The translations under genes and the position numbers were made by a program. From Paramecium sonneborni (taxonomy: Eukaryota; Ciliophora; Oligohymenophorea; Peniculida; Parameciidae), in contig CAJJDN010000127.1 of assembly GCA_905182985.1 (NCBI GenBank), positions 124,334-183,595 on the forward strand: a stretch of DNA of 59,262 nt. Direction: 5' to 3'. The notes beneath the pieces were generated by a model, which was not told where the DNA came from, ran no database searches, and saw only the letters and a program-made list of their open reading frames with translations. This document shows, in pieces, positions 50,271 through 59,262 of this stretch (position 1 is its first letter; the number at the start of each line of letters is the position of its first letter).

Positions 50271-51417
50271 TCATAGAGCTGGGAAATCCTTCTCATCCAA
50301 TTGAATTCCTTATTCCTATTCTATAAATAAATTATATTTACTTATTATCTTTATTATGGTTTCTTTTCTTATCTATCACCTCCTCTTCTAGTCTTTTCTC
50401 CTCTTTCTTAATCTCTAGTATTATTGTCTCTATTTTATCTATCTCCTTTGAATTATCTATCTCCTCTGTCTTATCTATCACCTTTGTATTATCTATCACC
50501 TTTGTATTATCTATCTCCTCTATATTATCTTTCTCCTCTTTCTTATCTTTCACCTTTTTAATGCTCTTAATCTTATTATTATTCTTCTTATCTTTCTCCT
50601 CTTCTTTCACCTCTTCTTTCGCCTCTTCTTTCTCCTCTTCCTCCTTACTCTTCACCTTCTTATTATTATTGTTATTATTATTATTCTTATTATTATGGTT
50701 ATTATGTCTATTCTTATTATCTTCTTTCACCTCTTCTTTCATTCCTTTCTTATGTTTAATTAGTGAATCCTAAATACTCAGCAGCTTAAGTATTCAATTC
50801 AGATCTGTATTATTATTATTATTATCTTGTTTTTTTTTACTTTTATTCTTATTCTCTTTTTTCATCTTCTCTTGTTTTAACAACTACTAATTTTTCTTTT
50901 TTTAAAGCTTCTTCATCAATTTTTTTAGGAGCTTATTATTTGACTTCCCCTTATTTTAAGACTTCATCAACATTCTAAAAAATAATATAAATATTGATAC
51001 AGCGCCTCTTTATTAGTAATAATCAGCCAAAGTTTTTTCTGGGGGTGATGATTAAACAGGTTAAGTTGTCTATTCATTTTAGACTTCTTAAGGAGTATCA
51101 ACTGGTTTTTTTTCTTTTGCTACGTATTTATCCTCCTTTAGGTCATCTTTGTAATTGCCCCAATTATTTCTGCCACCACCTTCTTTACGTTACTCTTTGC
51201 CTCTTCCAGTACCAGATTATCTATCTTTAGGATGTGGATCAGCAGTGACACCTTTAACTTTTGGAGCAGGATTGTTGTGTTGTGTATTTTCTTTTACTAC
51301 TTATTCAACAGGGATAATCTATTCCTTATTATTGTTTTTTTTATTCTTTTTTTGTGGTTATTCAGGAGCCTCTTCTGTATCAGAGAAGTTTAGAACGTTG
51401 AACAAATTATTACTCAT
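50271..51417 (-). CDS. Stm1/SERBP1-like RNA/ribosome-binding protein
   Basis: Encodes 364 aa with two 26-nt introns. Features match the Hyaluronan/mRNA-binding family: N-terminal FNVLNFSDTEE, KEGGGRNNWGNYKDDL, EKTLADYYQQRG, a Gln/Arg/Gly-rich C-terminal half with RRGERRGERRGERQ and hexapeptide repeats GDRQYK, and the family's C-terminal DEKDFPAL (typical DxxFPSL). Stm1/SERBP1 proteins bind 80S ribosomes and help keep them dormant. The last intron is required to reach the FPAL ending, which supports the model. A lysine-rich frame overlapping this gene is a shadow. Confidence 0.88.
50425..50560 (-). repeat. 18-nt repeats coding GDRQ(Y/D/F)K units
   Basis: About six degenerate 18-nt units inside the Stm1/SERBP1-like gene, each coding a GDRQ-aromatic or charged hexapeptide. 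They form the RG-like RNA-binding tail. Confidence 0.85.
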
Positions 51418-51815
51418 AAAGATTTAAAAAATATTTAATGTTTTCATCTTAATTAACTTCACCAGGAGTTAAATTAATTTATTCAAATATAAAATATTAA
51501 AATATTTTATTGAACAACTCCCTATTTGAAAATTCATCATTTGAATATAGAATTCAAAATTTAAACTCAAAGTACAAAAGATATCTTGCTATAGATATTT
51601 AAATTTATTATATAGATTTTATTTTTATCATATCTGGTAAAGTAAGCTCTTCTTTTAAGTAAAAGAAATTCATATTTCATACTGACATCATATTAATTAT
51701 AAATATTGATAGTTTATAAATAAGTTTAATCAACTCTATCTTTTTGAACAAATAAATAAATAAATTTATGGGCTGTTGCTAAAATTTTCCTATACAATAA
51801 AAGCAAACCATTGTA
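51418..51815. other. Spacer between divergent genes
   Basis: A+T-rich 398-bp promoter region separating two divergent starts. No coding frame or repeat is noticed. Confidence 0.5.
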
Positions 51816-52103
51816 ATGCCTCAACTAAGTATTAAATCTGAATTCTCTCCAAAAACATTATAAATGGAACCCTTTTCTTTAAATTTAATTAAAGGAGATA
51901 TTGATGGCTTAGAAAGATTAGGAAGTACATGTGATGATAATATATTACGTGAAAAATAGCAAAGCAAAAAACTAGAATAATAGTTCAGTGAGTAAATAGA
52001 AGAAGAAGTCATAATTGATTTAAGATAGGCCCCTAGTCCATCTTTACTTGCTAAGGATCGAAGCAGTAGAAATCTTAACAATAAATTTATTGGTATGCTA
52101 TGA
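51816..52103 (+). CDS. Small acidic hypothetical protein
   Basis: An intronless 95-aa frame: MPQLSIKSEFSPKTLQMEPF, an acidic middle (IKGDIDGLERLGS) and a short coiled coil, ending with SPSLLAKDRSSRNLNNKF. It could instead be the first exon of a longer gene, since a GT-rich site follows GGTATGC near the stop; I found no phase-consistent continuation. No family is recognised. Confidence 0.5.
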
Positions 52104-52435
52104 TTTAAGTTTTAATTAATCTTTGAAATTTAATATAATCATATATATATATTTATACTAATAAATTATTATCACTTTTTTAAATTTCAACATCAAAGGT
52201 CTTATAAAATGTAGTGGCCAAAATTTTTATAAAAAAGATCAATACAGAAGAGTTTAATAATTTTGATTTTCCCATCAAGAATATTATGTAAAAAATAAAT
52301 AATTTATGAAATTGATTTTTCTTTATGATAATGTTATGATTTTCAAATACATCAAAATAATTCTTAATTGAGTTTGAATAAACTAAATCATACATTTACT
52401 TCTTAAAATTTTGCTTATCTTTAAATATCTCCAAT
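52104..52435. other. Spacer with no recognised gene
   Basis: Very A+T-rich. It may contain the missing 5' end of the following gene. Open frames on both strands look random. Confidence 0.4.
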
Positions 52436-53888
52436 TGGAACAGCCAAAGGAAAAGATACATAATTATTTTATCAAAATAAGAAAGAAAATGTTTTAAAAT
52501 TTATTAAATTTAATAAAACTTTGCCTCAAGCCTTAACTAAATTTGATACCTAATAAAAATCTTGTTAAAAAGACTTGAAATGAAAGTAATTGAAATAACC
52601 TTAATAAGAGATTCTTGTAAAATAAATATAGTTTGACCAACAGTATTAAAAGAATTTGAAGTTCAGTCTCCTTCTATAGTTCCTTCCATTTTAATGTATA
52701 TTCATTGATTTAAGAGTACAAGCATAATAACTAAGCCTTATTAAAAGATGATTAAATAAGAACCTAAATCAAGTTTATTGAAATGCTTTGATTATACTAT
52801 AAATATAAATTATGCTTAAATTAAATTAACAGATACTTGTTAGAAATGGACATATAAATTTTAACTAAGGTTTTTAATAATTAAATCATCAAAACTCTTA
52901 TTCAAAAATACAAATAACACCAGATAAAAGAAAAAATTCATTAGAATATTCATTACAAAAATAAAACTTATACAGCTAAATTAACTTTTAAGAAAGAAAG
53001 AAATAAAACTCTATTCCCGATATTATATTGTAATAGTAAAATTAAAAAAAATGTTACACTTATTCAAATGATCAAATCGAGAATAGAGATTAAGAAATCT
53101 TTTTGAAAAAACTTAAAACAATCCAAAATTAAGATGTCTCTCCAAAAAGAATAGGTTAAGAAGCATCACCTTTTTAAAATATCCTAATGAATAGAAAAAG
53201 AAATTGTATTAGTGAAAATAAAAAAGAATTATCGTATGAAAAAGAATAATTATTAAAAAAAAAATAGAAGATACCTAATCCTCTATAAATTTTTAATTAA
53301 GATTCAGATTAACCATCTAATCGAATTACATTTAAAGTCTCAAACTAATAGAATGAGGACATAATAGTAGTAAAATAGATTGAAACTCCAGGAACTGCTT
53401 AATTTATGTAATCAACTAAAGATGAAAGCTTTGCATTTCTAAATGATAATTCAAAAGAAGATATAATTAATGATGAAGAACAAAATTGTTGTCCATCATA
53501 ATAAATTTATTAACGCAAATTATCTTGTTAAGAAGAAAATTTTATGCCTGTCTAAAAAACAATTCCTACTAAAAAACCATACTTTTAATCAAAAAAAGGA
53601 AGTGATGTATAAATTAGTAAATTAGAATGCAAGAAAATAATGATTATTTTAGATTAAGAGTAGAATAGAATATTAGAATCAATTGGATTGAACTCAAGTA
53701 ATTTTCATAATTCTCCAAGAAGCGAGGAATTCAATAATCCTTAGAAAATTGATTCTTAAATTAAATTAAATGAAGAAACAGAAGTTATAGAACATGAATA
53801 GATAAAATAAAAAAGATTTAATATTAAAGATGAAAATAAACCTTATTGGAAATTAAGAGAAATGAGTAATTCTAGAAAGAAAAGATGA
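52436..53888 (+). CDS. Disordered hypothetical protein, 5' end unresolved
   Basis: Coding from about 52436 (frame IGTAKGKDTQLFYQNKKEN, LKFIKFNKTLPQALTKF) to TGA at 53886-53888, with three or more introns (23, 21 and 31 nt placed; the junction near 52630 is less sure). The second half is a long Ser/Gln/Asn/Lys-rich disordered region, ending PYWKLREMSNSRKKR. No ATG in frame was found upstream, so the first exon is missing from this model. No family is recognised. Confidence 0.5.
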
Positions 53889-53925
53889 TGTAAAAATGAT
53901 ATATTCTCTTTATATCTTATAGTAA

Positions 53926-55155
53926 TCAGAGAATGCTACTTCTAATTGTATTACCTTAATTTAATTTTAGATGGCCTTTTGTTTTTTCGAAATGATCTTG
54001 AAATACAAAAGCTTCTTGCAACAGCATTTCAAGTTGCACTTCTGTCCATTCTTTTGTTGGTAAATTCTATAAAAATATGACAGCTTCACTCATATTCTTT
54101 GATTTAATCTATTTTTATTTTTATAATTTACTTCTGGTGCACATTTTAGAATTAAGTTTGTAACTGTATATACATGTAAATTTACCATCTCATCTCCTTC
54201 GGCCAAATATGTATCTAGTAATCTAATTGTCAAAGATAATGGAAATTCTCTTATTAAAAGACATAGAACCCATCTAAAAGCAAAATGATTCAAATCTATT
54301 TATTGATCTTCAAAATATTGATATAAGGGATAGTCAAGCTTAACAGTATTTATTAATTTTTTACTATTTTGATCAATTCCCTTATTTTCACATACGCTTC
54401 CTAAACACCTGGTTAATTTGCAGTGAAAAAATCTTAAATATTTTCAATTATTTTGCATAAGCACCAATAAATATCGGCTTCTATATCGATTAAGATATCT
54501 TCTGGTAATTTATCAAAATTAGAAGGAACATCAAAAGAATTGAAATCTACTGCAACATATTCATTCAAGAATACTACAACTAAAGGTGATGCCACATCAT
54601 TTATTCCTTAAACATAACCACTCATCGGATGTCTCATATTCCATATAAATAAAAGTCTCTTAAACATTTCTTAAATTCTAGGATCTCTAAAGAGTTTATA
54701 ATCTGGCTGAGTTCTTAATACATCATTTTAGATTATTTTTATTATTTTCCTTTCATTTTCATCTCTCTCTTGTTCATTCATATGTTCATAGTAATTCTTT
54801 ATGTATTATTAATAATCTTATCTTTTCTTTAACAAAATTGTTGTCTAACTCATGTGATTAGGAGGAATGTATTTTACAATTAATTTCCATACTTTTGCTC
54901 TATATTCTAGTTATATTTATCTAAATCAATACCATTAGGTATTCCTCTCCATGTCAATTTCTTAAGAGCCTCTAAATCAATTATTTACTGTTCTAATACT
55001 AGTTCAAACTGCTCTAATTTTTTTTAATCTTGAATCGTTGAAGTTATTTATTTTTTTTGAAAAGGCGATTTATTATAAATTTCATTTAAGTTGGTCTTAT
55101 AAAGAGAAGATTATGAATCTGCTTTTTATCCAAATAATTTCTTTAAAAATGCCAT
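53926..55155 (-). CDS. TBC1D22/Gyp1-type Rab GTPase-activating protein
   Basis: Encodes 384 aa with introns of 26, 26 and 23 nt. The TBC domain occupies residues ~65-360: LTWRGIPNEYRAKVWKLI, NDVLRTQPDYKLF (arginine finger in the DVxRTxP motif), RHPMSGYVQGINDVASPL (glutamine finger in YVQG), FAFRWVLCLLIREFPL and FLQNLPTKEW. The RHPxSGYVQGIND string and the tail are the TBC1D22/Gyp1 type, which acts on Golgi Rabs (Ypt1/Rab1, Rab33). Short N-terminal extension. All catalytic residues are present. Confidence 0.94.
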
Positions 55156-55391
55156 AATTCAATTCTTTATATTGAATTTATTAAAACAATTATCATATCA
55201 ATTATTTTAACAAATTCCTATATTTTTAATAAGAAAAAGCATAAAATAAATAATTCTATATTTTCTTTTTTAGTCTAACCACTTTATTAAAATTTCAATA
55301 TAGTTAATTTTTAATATTGAGAAAATTTTTTATGAAATTATTTGCACCATATTTTTATGTGATAAAAAGAAATAGAATGAATCTTATTAAT

Positions 55392-57195
55392 TCATTATTA
55401 TATAAAAATTTGGTCAAATAAATTAAGAATATTGCATTAAACTTTTTTCTAATTATTATACAAGGTTTCTTTGATAATAATAAAAAATAAATACCCCATC
55501 TATTTATTATCTGCTTAATTTACAGAAACTAAACTTCGATCTAGATGTTCATTCTCTTGTTTAAGTTTTCTTTACAATTCTTATTGAGCTTTTCTTACCA
55601 ACTCCATAGAGAGTTTCTCTAATGCTTTTTGCTCATTTAATTATTAATTATTTTTTATCACTTATTTGAATCTCAGATCCTTAAGTCTTTCTTATCTCTA
55701 ATAATTTTCAATTAAATCTTATTATTTAATTTTCATTTTTTCTTTTTTTAGACTTTTTTAAATATCTTATTCATCTTTTCTTCTACTACTTAATTCATCT
55801 TGATCCATAAATTTTTTCTCTAGATCTGAAACTCTTTGCAATTATAAGGATTAAATTCTTTTTAAACAATCTTAAGCTTTTTTTCGCTTTGAAAGTTCTT
55901 CTTTTATTTTGGCTTGTTCATTCATTTACTTTTACTTTTCCAGCACTAAGTTTTTTTTAATAAAAAATTATACTCTATAAATCTTATTCTTTATTATGCA
56001 TTTTTTCTAAAACTTTTTGAATGGTTTCTGCTTCTCTCTGTTCTGTTTATAATTTTATTTTTCTTAATTTATCATCATAATGTGAACTTCGCATAGTTAA
56101 TTTTTCTAATTTACTTTCCCAAGTAAATTTCTCTTTATTTGTATTACATTCATTTTCTATTAGTTAAGTTAATAAAAATTACATTTAACTTATAAATTAG
56201 ATAAAGTAAGAGTCATTTTATCATCCATAAATTTATCAAATTTTTTTTTATTTGCTCTTACAGTTTCAAACTTTTATCTTAATGTTTTTTCATGTTCTTC
56301 AATTTCTTTTTTTTTAATTTGTTCATCAAGTTTTAATTTTCTTCCTAATTCTTCAAATCTTTCTAATTATCTCTTTCTTTCATCAATTTATTTAAGATTA
56401 AATTATTTTTCTTTATTTTTAATTTCATTAAATTTCTTTTAAGCTGCTTCAATTTTTTTTTTTTTTTTCAATAATTTTTCCTTTTTTATTTTTTCATTTA
56501 ATTCAGCAATTTTTTTTTCTCTTTCTTCCATTTCTTATTACAATAAATGTCTTCTCTTTTCATTTTCTAACTAATGATGAATTTCTTTAGCTTTAACCCC
56601 AAGAGCTCTTTTATATTTTTTAATTTCTTTTTCTAATTATTCCTCTAAGACTAGAACAGGATCTTCTTCATCAAAAGATTCATAGGAATTATCATCATCT
56701 TGTTCTTCAATTTTAAGGTTTACTATCTTTTTATTGTAAGCTTCTATTAAATCATTGACTAAACTAATAAAATGTAAATGAGTATTAGGAGATACCCTTC
56801 ATCTCTATGAAATGATTTTTCTAATTAAATATTTTGTAATCCTTTGTTCTTCTTAATAATTTACTTTCTCTTTTTGGAGATCTCCTTGAATGTAACTTTT
56901 CAATTAAGATGGAGAATATACTTTCCATTTTTCTTACATAATGATCATATCTCATTTTTTAAACAGATTCAGGAACTGTAGGTCCACCAAATTCATCCAA
57001 TTTTCTAAATTCAATTGTAAAATACTTAAGTTTAAAGATAGAAGGATCATAACCTAAAGCTAAACATGCCTCTCTAGTTTTAGGACTATCAGGTCTTAAA
57101 TTCAAGCCTTTTTTAGTATAATTAAACACAGTAGCTCTCCTAGGTACAGCTATTCTAGTACCAAGTTAAAGTAATGCATTTTCGTTTAAATTCAT
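55392..57195 (-). CDS. Long coiled-coil protein with SPxTxEAC N-terminus
   Basis: Encodes about 588 aa with one 37-nt intron, longer than usual. The first ~110 residues are globular, with VPRRATVFNY and RPDSPKTREACLALGYDPS, a motif shared by several eukaryotic coiled-coil proteins. From residue ~140 it is almost entirely coiled coil (Lys/Glu/Gln) to the end. A cytoskeletal or ciliary role is likely but not proven. An alternative 3' intron would shorten the tail. The start is only 8 bp from that of the divergent gene at 57204. Confidence 0.72.
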
Positions 57196-57203
57196 ATTAA
57201 TTA

Positions 57204-58726
57204 ATGTCTGAATCACCATTAATCACTCCATTATTACAACAATATCAATTAGAATTATAGACTAAATTGAATGAATGCTTTGAAAACAATGAAGTTAAAG
57301 GAATGCTTCATTTTATAGAATAACTTGGATAGGATATAAAGGATGAGCCTTAACTCTAAGATTTACTAAATCTTCAATTATTAAGAAAACTAATGAAACA
57401 TCTTTCATCCACTAATCCTCAATAAGTCAGAAGCTCTATCATAATATTGGATGCAATAATGCAAAGAAAAATAATAGCAAATAGACTTCTTCATTAGAGA
57501 GGTGCCGAAAGAACTATGGTGGATCTAGCCAATAGTTTATTGAATTTATAATAATAATTGAGACATACATCTTTGGAATTACATATAGATGAACTCTTAA
57601 TGGGTTTATAAGTTAAATATATTGATAAGAAGTAATCAGATTTAAGTTTATTGAAAGTGGCTTTGAAATCATTTTAGGATAACAACAGTCTTTTTATTAA
57701 ATAATTGTAGATAGTATTATCTTCTTGTGAAAGCATTATAGATTAATATTATCTTTTTGGAGGTCATCTCTAAGAACTTATTTACGAATATCTTTTAATG
57801 ATTAGATAGATGGAAGAAAAATAATAGGCGAACTTCCTCACTTAACTTTTAGGGATTTATGAAAGGTATATTTTGGATGTATAATATACAATATAAGAAA
57901 TGCAATCCAGAACTTACTATATTAAAATAGAAAAACAAATGATTTTACATTAAATATCCAACATGTATAAAAGTTGTGCTCAATTACTGAATATGATATT
58001 AGTATTACCTGAAGAAATTATACTTTAAAAAAGAGTTTACCTCATGATTAAAGTCTTATATAAATACATTCCTGATTTGAGAATTGCTTTAATGGGACCA
58101 TTATAATTAGTAATGCGTAATTTATCTCTGTTTTTACATAAGGATGCATAAGAATACAAAGAAATTACTATTTTTTTGTATCAATTAATTCATTCATCAG
58201 ATTACGATGATAAATTTAAATAGTCTCTTCTTGAAGATGAAGATCTGGCTTATCTAAGAGAAAATAAGTAAATTGTTATTTTTATTTAATTAGATACTTC
58301 TCTGTTAAAGCTTTAAGTTATGTTGACGAGTCATAAACTGTACCATCTCTAAGAAACTTAAACATTTAAGCAGCCTTTCCTTGTTATGCTATCGTTTAAG
58401 CTGCATCTATCTATTGTTATTCATTCATGGTTGATAAACCTAATTCATTAATATTCTGGAGTTTCAGAACTCTAGATTATGATGTCTCATTTGGACTATT
58501 CAAATTATTAACTATTGAAGATTTGGGAATCATAGATTATCTTAATGAAAGAAATGGAGTTAAATCCTTGATCAAACTTTAAAGAATTGAATCTCATAAA
58601 TAACCAATCATTGGAGTCACTGTTATATCAAACCCAGGACTTTATAGAATTGTTTTTGATAATAGTTATAGTTATCTTAGGTCCAAATAGTTGTTTTACA
58701 GTATTCATTTGCTAGAAACTAAATGA
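57204..58726 (+). CDS. GOLD-domain protein with helical N-terminus
   Basis: Encodes 498 aa with one 26-nt intron. The N-terminal ~350 residues are helical and solenoid-like (RSSIIILDAIMQRKIIANRL, LLMGLQVKYIDKK). The C-terminal ~110 residues form a GOLD-type beta domain: SLIFWSFRTLDYDVSFGLF, GVTVISNPGLYRIVFDNSYS and YLRSKQLFYSIHLL. GOLD domains mediate protein or lipid contacts in secretory traffic (p24, Sec14-like and ACBD3 proteins). No membrane span or signal peptide is seen, so a cytosolic Golgi/vesicle role is the likeliest inference. Confidence 0.75.
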
Positions 58727-59019
58727 ATATTAAATGTTTATTTTAGAAGTTTTTGAATTTATTAAAGTTTATTCAATTTATCAAACCTTCACTAATTTTT
58801 GTTAATTTGGCAAACAATAATTCTTAAACAATAATACATAAAATATTTTTTAACCTTTTAATCTGAGTAAATAAATATATATATTGAATGTAAATTAGAA
58901 TCCATTAAAATAAAAATGATGAAAGTTTCAATCTAATTTAACTCTAGATAAATTTTCTTGTTTTTTATTAAATATATAATTTAATTGCATATTTTATTCA
59001 AATTTATAAAAATATATAA
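58727..59019. other. Spacer between GOLD gene and prohibitin relic
   Basis: A+T-rich sequence. No prohibitin continuation or other gene is found. Confidence 0.5.
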
Positions 59020-59161
59020 AAAATGGATCAAAAATTAATCCTCTTTTTCCTCCATCAAGAGTATAGAAGAATGATTGAAATAATATTCTACCACTTACAA
59101 GCAATGAACCTGCTATTAATATTAAATTTGCTCTATTTATTTATATTATACTCATATTCAT
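59020..59161 (-). pseudogene. Prohibitin N-terminal remnant
   Basis: Starting at an ATG at 59161, the minus strand reads a prohibitin-like start: a hydrophobic anchor ANLILIAGSLLVSGRILFQS followed by FFYTLDGGKRGLIFDPF, matching the prohibitin pattern FxxVDGGxRAVIFDRF. After this the frame turns into A+T-rich non-homologous sequence with no PHB domain and no usable 5' splice site before a stop near 58937. Only the first ~45 of about 270 expected residues remain, so it is a truncated copy. Active prohibitins are mitochondrial inner-membrane scaffold proteins. Confidence 0.72.
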
Positions 59162-59262
59162 ATAAATTACTGATCTTGTGTTGTAATAATACATATTAAT
59201 CAAGTAAGAATTTTACATAAATAATCTCAAATCTTTAGTTAAATGATGTAGGTTATTTATTA

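Noticed and set aside
50338..50742. A minus-strand Lys/Glu/Asn-rich frame beginning MKEEVKEDNKNRH.
   Set aside because: Another frame of the same strand gives the Stm1/SERBP1-like protein with its family ending; the Lys-rich frame is a shadow interrupted by an upstream TGA.

Overview
The window is a piece of a ciliate macronuclear genome, almost certainly Paramecium (aurelia type). TAA and TAG are read through as glutamine in nearly every gene and only TGA ends frames. Introns are tiny (mostly 20-33 nt, GT..AG). The sequence is about three-quarters A+T, and genes are packed with spacers that are often under 60 bp. Every gene model here uses that code. Where I worked an intron set through, exon lengths sum to a multiple of three unless an entry says otherwise.

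Left part (1-12.7 kb): an MFS transporter and the ciliary transition-zone protein B9D2 on +. Then a long minus-strand block holds a helical protein, a coiled-coil protein with an apparent one-base frameshift, a GAF-like coiled-coil protein, a Sac plus 5-phosphatase phosphoinositide phosphatase with a substituted Sac catalytic Arg, and two small proteins. Middle-left (12.7-30 kb): coiled-coil genes, a decayed protein-kinase relic beside a TBC Rab-GAP, a CDK12/CDK9-like kinase with three 66-nt C-terminal repeats, M17 leucyl aminopeptidase, an EF-hand protein, a divergent Hsp60, a LYAR-like zinc-finger protein, a CstF64-like RRM protein and a MORN/coiled-coil protein.

Middle-right (30-44 kb): an MT-A70 adenine methyltransferase fused to ZZ-like zinc fingers, a Rab-like GTPase with an altered switch II, a USP deubiquitinase, a CDC7-like kinase, coiled-coil genes, and a 995-bp perfect duplication around a single N that looks like an unmerged contig overlap. 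COX10 follows.

Right part (44-59 kb): several unassigned small proteins, a membrane protein ending in a long poly-Asn tract, CFAP97-like and CFAP36-like ciliary proteins, a dual-specificity pseudophosphatase (Cys to Ser), a Stm1/SERBP1-like RNA/ribosome-binding protein, TBC1D22/Gyp1, a coiled-coil protein, a GOLD-domain protein, and an N-terminal prohibitin remnant.

There are no operons. The shared themes are cilia (B9D2, CFAP36, CFAP97-like, MORN), Rab/phosphoinositide membrane traffic (two TBC proteins, Sac/5-phosphatase, Rab-like GTPase) and cell-cycle or transcription kinases (CDC7, CDK). The relics and pseudoenzymes fit post-genome-duplication decay, but that is inference. I saw no tRNA, rRNA, CRISPR, transposon or telomere repeat, though I could not run a tRNA or covariance search.
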